From: a virus | DNA: 42,456 nt | Virus record (IMG/VR): IMGVR_UViG_3300017697_000030 | Coordinates: 1-42,456 of that record | Strand: one strand, 5' to 3' | Part shown: one piece after another, positions 39,052-42,456 of the stretch | Layout: every line of letters begins with the position of its first letter | How positions within the stretch are numbered: position 1 is the stretch's first letter | Notes under the pieces: generated by a model | What the model was told of the DNA's origin: nothing | The model's database searches: none | What the model saw: the letters and a program-made list of their open reading frames with translations, nothing else | Program-made: the position numbers and the translations under genes

Positions 39052-42000
39052 TGTCTGAAGTAGACAGGCTAAGGCAACAAACGTATGGCGGAAGCGCTTC
39101 GACTCCCGACCCATCAGATAGGTCTGTTGGCAGGTACGACCCTGAAGTAGGGAAGTCGATTCGGAAGCTGGAAACTGAACAAGGAAAAGATTACGCGAGG
39201 CTTGAAGAGGGCGTCACGGAAGCTGAAAAGGATGTTCTCGAGGCTCAGGTAGATCTGGCCCAAAAACTTCTCGATCATAAAGCTGCTTTAGAAAGTCTCG
39301 CTCAGAAAGATTCGGAGGACTATAACGACAACGTCACTAAGCTCAAGACGGAGCTGATTAAGGCTCGTGCGACTTTAGCAGACAAGCGCACTGCTTGGAA
39401 CACAAGAGCTGTTGACACAGCAAGAAGAGCCGGGTCTGACGCATCTGTTGCAGGCAAGAACCCTGCCGCGGCTGCTTGGACCTCTGTTTCTGACGGACTT
39501 GTAGGAGATCAAAGCACTACGGTGTTAGATCCCCAGCTTCCAAGAACTCTTAACGATATCAAAGCCGCTTTTCCTTACGGCGTAGATTTCGACAGCAATT
39601 TTAATTTAATTAGCTGGGGGTCTATTACAGATTACACGACCCGTTCGTCCATCCAGGCTCTTTTGGAAAGAGCTCAAAATGTAAAGCTTGGTTTAGACGA
39701 CGCTGAGAGCTCGTACAATGATTTTGAAAGACAGAGAGGTGAGTTAGAAACTCTGCTTGCTACGCCCACCGAGACTTACGGCGCTACGCCGGAGTCACGG
39801 AAAAAGCACTATGAGGATGTAACAGAGCAGTACAACAAGCTGTACAACGCTATTATCGGCACAGACCCTTACGAAAGGGCTCGGGATAGGCTGTATAGAA
39901 AAGAAGACGAGCAGTACTTTACAACGCAACGAAGAATTCGACTTGACAAGCTGTACGACGTCTACACGGGAGGCGAAGGCACCGCTTCTGCCACCGATAA
40001 GCTGAAGCTGGGTCAGGCCATACAACGTCTTGAGCAGACAGGTTGGCGCGCAGATAATCGTCCTGGTGATAACGTCGGTAAGACATTTGACGACACCGGC
40101 GACGGCGTCGTAGATCGATACATCGCGACGCCCGATGACCTCAAGGCCATCCTTGAGTGGGATACTCAGAAGAACCGCGGCGCGGGCAAGTACGGGGTTA
40201 AGCGGGGTTCAACAGGTTCCTTAGTTCGTTTCGAGGTGAAGGCTACGCCGCAGCAGCTGGCTTCCATACGAGATGAAGATAATCAGTACTATTACGTTGT
40301 CGGGGAAGACGGCCAGAAATCTTACCTGTCGCCGTCGGAAGCCAAGGCTGTGATGGCCGCTGCTCCCAAGCCTGCTCAGGCTCGAGCAGTAAAAATCACG
40401 GTAGAAGGGCGAGAGCCGATGAGCGGCATCCGGCTCCCCAACGGCCAAGTTATGGTTTACAAAGGCGACAAGCTCTCCGAGATTCCGTCTGCAGCTTTAA
40501 AGAGCGCTACTGTAGAAGACGTCGGTTGGTATTCGTCAGAGCAGACCGTGGCGCTGCAGTCTAGCAGCCCGCCGGCACAGGCAGATCTTGTTAGAGCCGA
40601 TTCTCCTGAGCCGGTCTCTTCTCCTGTTCAGCGGACCCCAGAGGCTCCTCCTACGACGTTTACTCGCGAAGGCGAGAAGATGAAGATCCATGCCACCGAC
40701 CAGATGACGTACCCTGCGGGGTCGATTCGTCTTCGCGGTGGGGAGACCATCTCTGCAGATCAAGTCGTGGGTCCCGTCCAGTTGTTCGCTTCTCTCACGC
40801 AGGACTTTGGGCTCACAGGAGATCAAGGCTCTTATGCGAAGTGGAAGGGTCTTCAGGCTCAAGGAAAGGTGCGTGAGTTTGTCTCTGGCGGAGCTCTAAG
40901 CAGGGGTCCTATCGCTTCTCGCATCCTCGGCGGGCTCCAGTTTGACACCTACGGAGTAGCGGGTAGACAAGCTCTTGACAGTATTTTCGGGAGACAACCG
41001 AGTGCTGAAGATCGCCAGTTCGTCGAAGACCCGTCCGCTGTGTCCGAAGAAGACCTGGACGAGGCAGCCGGGCTTACTGATGAAGCGCCCGCAGGCGAGA
41101 CTCGAAAGGAGCGACGTTCTCGCAAGGAGGAGATGAAGGAGCAGATGCGGCGCAGCGCAGAGAGGGATGAGTTGCCTGAAGAAGCGCTTGAAGAACTCCC
41201 TGAGCCTGTTGAGCCCGTCGACTTTGAAGAAGGAGAAGACGCTCCTCGTGCAGACATGTTGACTGAGCCTCGTGTAGACCCTGACGAAATCTCAGTAGAA
41301 GATTTAGCCCTTACAGAACAAAGGGTTCCTGAAGATACGATGGCTTCTCTTGCCACAGATGCCATGGCTAAGAAGAAAAGAGAAGAAGAAGCGTTGGAGG
41401 TGCCGCCGGCACGATCGTCGGTAGGTGAGCTAGACGAATTAGACGCTGCCGCTAAAGAAGACGCTCGTATGGCGGCTATAGAAGAAGGTCGTGAACTGGA
41501 CAGGGCTTATAGCGAAGCTTTAGCCGATTGGGAAGCAGCTGGTTCAGACCCGGCCACGAAGCCTAAGAGACCCGTTAGTGTGGTAGATCCTGCGCCAGAG
41601 CCCTCTGTAGAGGAGTCCGAGGAGCCCTTTGTTCCTGCTGAAGAGCCTATCGGTGACGTGCCGGAGGAGACGCCACGAGCTCCGCTGACAGAGAGACAAA
41701 AGAGGAAGGCGGCTCGTATTCTTAAGAGAGGCGATCTTCCTGTCATCAAAGGAGAGCCTGGGAAGCCTGCTATGAGCGACGAGGAGGTGCGAGCGGCTCT
41801 TGAAAGAATCGATGCTCGCCCTAAGCTGCCTCCAGGTTCTTTAGATATAGAGAAAGACTTTAGTGACCTGGACGAGATGGAGACGGCCTTTGGCACCACG
41901 CGCAAGAACCCGTCTCCAGGTCTTCGTGCTTTGATATCTTTCGGTGATAAGATCAACAGCGACAAGACCTTGGCGGAGAGGATGAGGGCGAGCCGCGCCA

Positions 42001-42107
42001 AGAGTCCTACGGCTAAGATAGACGCGGGTGATGAAATCGTGCCCTCTGCAAGCGCTACTCCGGTCAACCCTGATAAGGGATCGACGGTTCAGGAAGAGGA
42101 GGAATAA
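39051..42107 (+). CDS. Large coiled-coil virion protein
   Basis: 1018 residues. The first ~120 form a coiled coil (LEEGVTEAEKDVLEAQVDLA and following), with another helical stretch at about 205-300. The last ~350 are very acidic and Pro/Glu-rich (EALEELPEPVEPVDFEEGED) and probably disordered. No lytic or enzymatic motif found. Size and position after the tail genes suit an internal virion (ejection) protein; a tape-measure role is less likely since no transmembrane segments stand out. Confidence 0.6.
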   Translation: MSEVDRLRQQTYGGSASTPDPSDRSVGRYDPEVGKSIRKLETEQGKDYARLEEGVTEAEKDVLEAQVDLAQKLLDHKAALESLAQKDSEDYNDNVTKLKTELIKARATLADKRTAWNTRAVDTARRAGSDASVAGKNPAAAAWTSVSDGLVGDQSTTVLDPQLPRTLNDIKAAFPYGVDFDSNFNLISWGSITDYTTRSSIQALLERAQNVKLGLDDAESSYNDFERQRGELETLLATPTETYGATPESRKKHYEDVTEQYNKLYNAIIGTDPYERARDRLYRKEDEQYFTTQRRIRLDKLYDVYTGGEGTASATDKLKLGQAIQRLEQTGWRADNRPGDNVGKTFDDTGDGVVDRYIATPDDLKAILEWDTQKNRGAGKYGVKRGSTGSLVRFEVKATPQQLASIRDEDNQYYYVVGEDGQKSYLSPSEAKAVMAAAPKPAQARAVKITVEGREPMSGIRLPNGQVMVYKGDKLSEIPSAALKSATVEDVGWYSSEQTVALQSSSPPAQADLVRADSPEPVSSPVQRTPEAPPTTFTREGEKMKIHATDQMTYPAGSIRLRGGETISADQVVGPVQLFASLTQDFGLTGDQGSYAKWKGLQAQGKVREFVSGGALSRGPIASRILGGLQFDTYGVAGRQALDSIFGRQPSAEDRQFVEDPSAVSEEDLDEAAGLTDEAPAGETRKERRSRKEEMKEQMRRSAERDELPEEALEELPEPVEPVDFEEGEDAPRADMLTEPRVDPDEISVEDLALTEQRVPEDTMASLATDAMAKKKREEEALEVPPARSSVGELDELDAAAKEDARMAAIEEGRELDRAYSEALADWEAAGSDPATKPKRPVSVVDPAPEPSVEESEEPFVPAEEPIGDVPEETPRAPLTERQKRKAARILKRGDLPVIKGEPGKPAMSDEEVRAALERIDARPKLPPGSLDIEKDFSDLDEMETAFGTTRKNPSPGLRALISFGDKINSDKTLAERMRASRAKSPTAKIDAGDEIVPSASATPVNPDKGSTVQEEEE

Positions 42108-42109
42108 CC

Positions 42110-42456
42110 ATGGACGAGGAAACGACAGACGAGGGCGGGGCAACGGCAGGGGCAGGGGCAACGGATGCCGCGGAGCTCCTTGACTTTTGGGACGATGTTC
42201 CCCTTTACGAAGATACGTCTGACACTGTCGATCCGTCTGTCGGTACGGACACGCCTGTCGACCCGCCTGCCACCGCTCCTGTCGACCCGCCTGCCGATAG
42301 GCGCGCGCCCGCCGCTCGACCTTCTGGCCAAGCAACAGGCGGACGATCGCTTCCTTCGCAGCCTGCCGCTCCTGCCGCCGAGCCTGCCGCCGCCGCCGCT
42401 CCTGCCGCCGAGCCTGCCGCCGCCGCCGCTCCTGCCGCCGAGCCTGCCGCCGCCGC
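42110..42456 (+). CDS. Acidic repeat-rich protein (C-terminus beyond window)
   Basis: The first 115 codons of a gene starting MDEETTDEGG, with GGAGG 7 nt before the ATG. Includes LLDFWDDVPLYED and DTPVDPP/APVDPP repeats, then tandem Ala-Pro-Ala-Ala-Glu-Pro decapeptides running into the edge. Low-complexity linker of a probably large virion protein; identity unknown. Confidence 0.65.
   Translation, partial: MDEETTDEGGATAGAGATDAAELLDFWDDVPLYEDTSDTVDPSVGTDTPVDPPATAPVDPPADRRAPAARPSGQATGGRSLPSQPAAPAAEPAAAAAPAAEPAAAAAPAAEPAAA
42368..42456 (+). repeat. 30-bp in-frame tandem repeat at window edge
   Basis: Three copies (the last missing one base) of a 30-bp unit starting GCTCCTGCCGCCGAGCCTGC at 42368, 42398 and 42428, encoding APAAEPAAAA. 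The array reaches the window end, so copy number is unknown. Confidence 0.9.

Noticed and set aside
41507-42335. Long minus-strand ORFs opposite the large virion gene
   Set aside because: They are mirror frames of acidic/repeat-rich coding sequence and lack start signals.

Overview
The window looks like part of the genome of a double-stranded DNA tailed bacteriophage (Caudoviricetes). It carries a phage replication block, large terminase, portal, scaffold, HK97-type capsid and long virion genes. Small genes are densely packed with ATGA, TGATG and TAATG stop-start overlaps, and most starts have strong Shine-Dalgarno (SD) sites. No integrase, lysis cassette, tRNA, RNA polymerase or CRISPR was recognised. 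The host cannot be named; the SD sites and sigma70-like promoters only say bacterium. A beta-propeller nozzle-like protein (33802-35940) next to an adaptor-like protein (31764-33266) hints at a short-tailed virion. Both window ends cut genes: a family A DNA polymerase on the left and a repeat-rich virion gene on the right.

Layout. (1) 1-7817, leftward: Prim-Pol/VirE-type primase-helicase, Cas4/RecB-like nuclease, zinc ribbon, conserved small protein, SNF2-like helicase, ssDNA-binding candidate, DNA polymerase. (2) 7818-8852: a 1-kb gene-free region with a DnaA-box-like site, 50-bp repeats and a 20-bp inverted repeat around an AT-rich core; it is the best origin candidate. (3) 8853-10564, rightward: an Ogr/NrdR-like zinc ribbon and a DUF927 ATPase. 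(4) 10675-19601: an accessory block of about 20 very small genes in several divergent operons, including GP88 and DUF932-like proteins, two related membrane micropeptides and several genes below 60 codons. (5) 20161-21173: two rightward genes. (6) 21156-29680, leftward: head genes from TerL and portal to scaffold. (7) 29726-42456, rightward: capsid, decoration-like and tail/virion genes.

The most interesting content is regulatory. Promoters in blocks 2-4 share a palindromic element close to the published NrdR box. Operon-leading genes share the ribosome-binding leader CGGAGTCAAYC, and two pairs of leaders share folded RNA elements, one pair with a compensatory base-pair change. A free-standing locus at about 15958-16047 has a promoter-like element, a loop containing the exact antisense of that leader, and a perfect 11-bp terminator: it may be a small RNA acting on several phage operons. 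These are sequence-based hypotheses. All protein functions come from motifs read by eye, without database searches.
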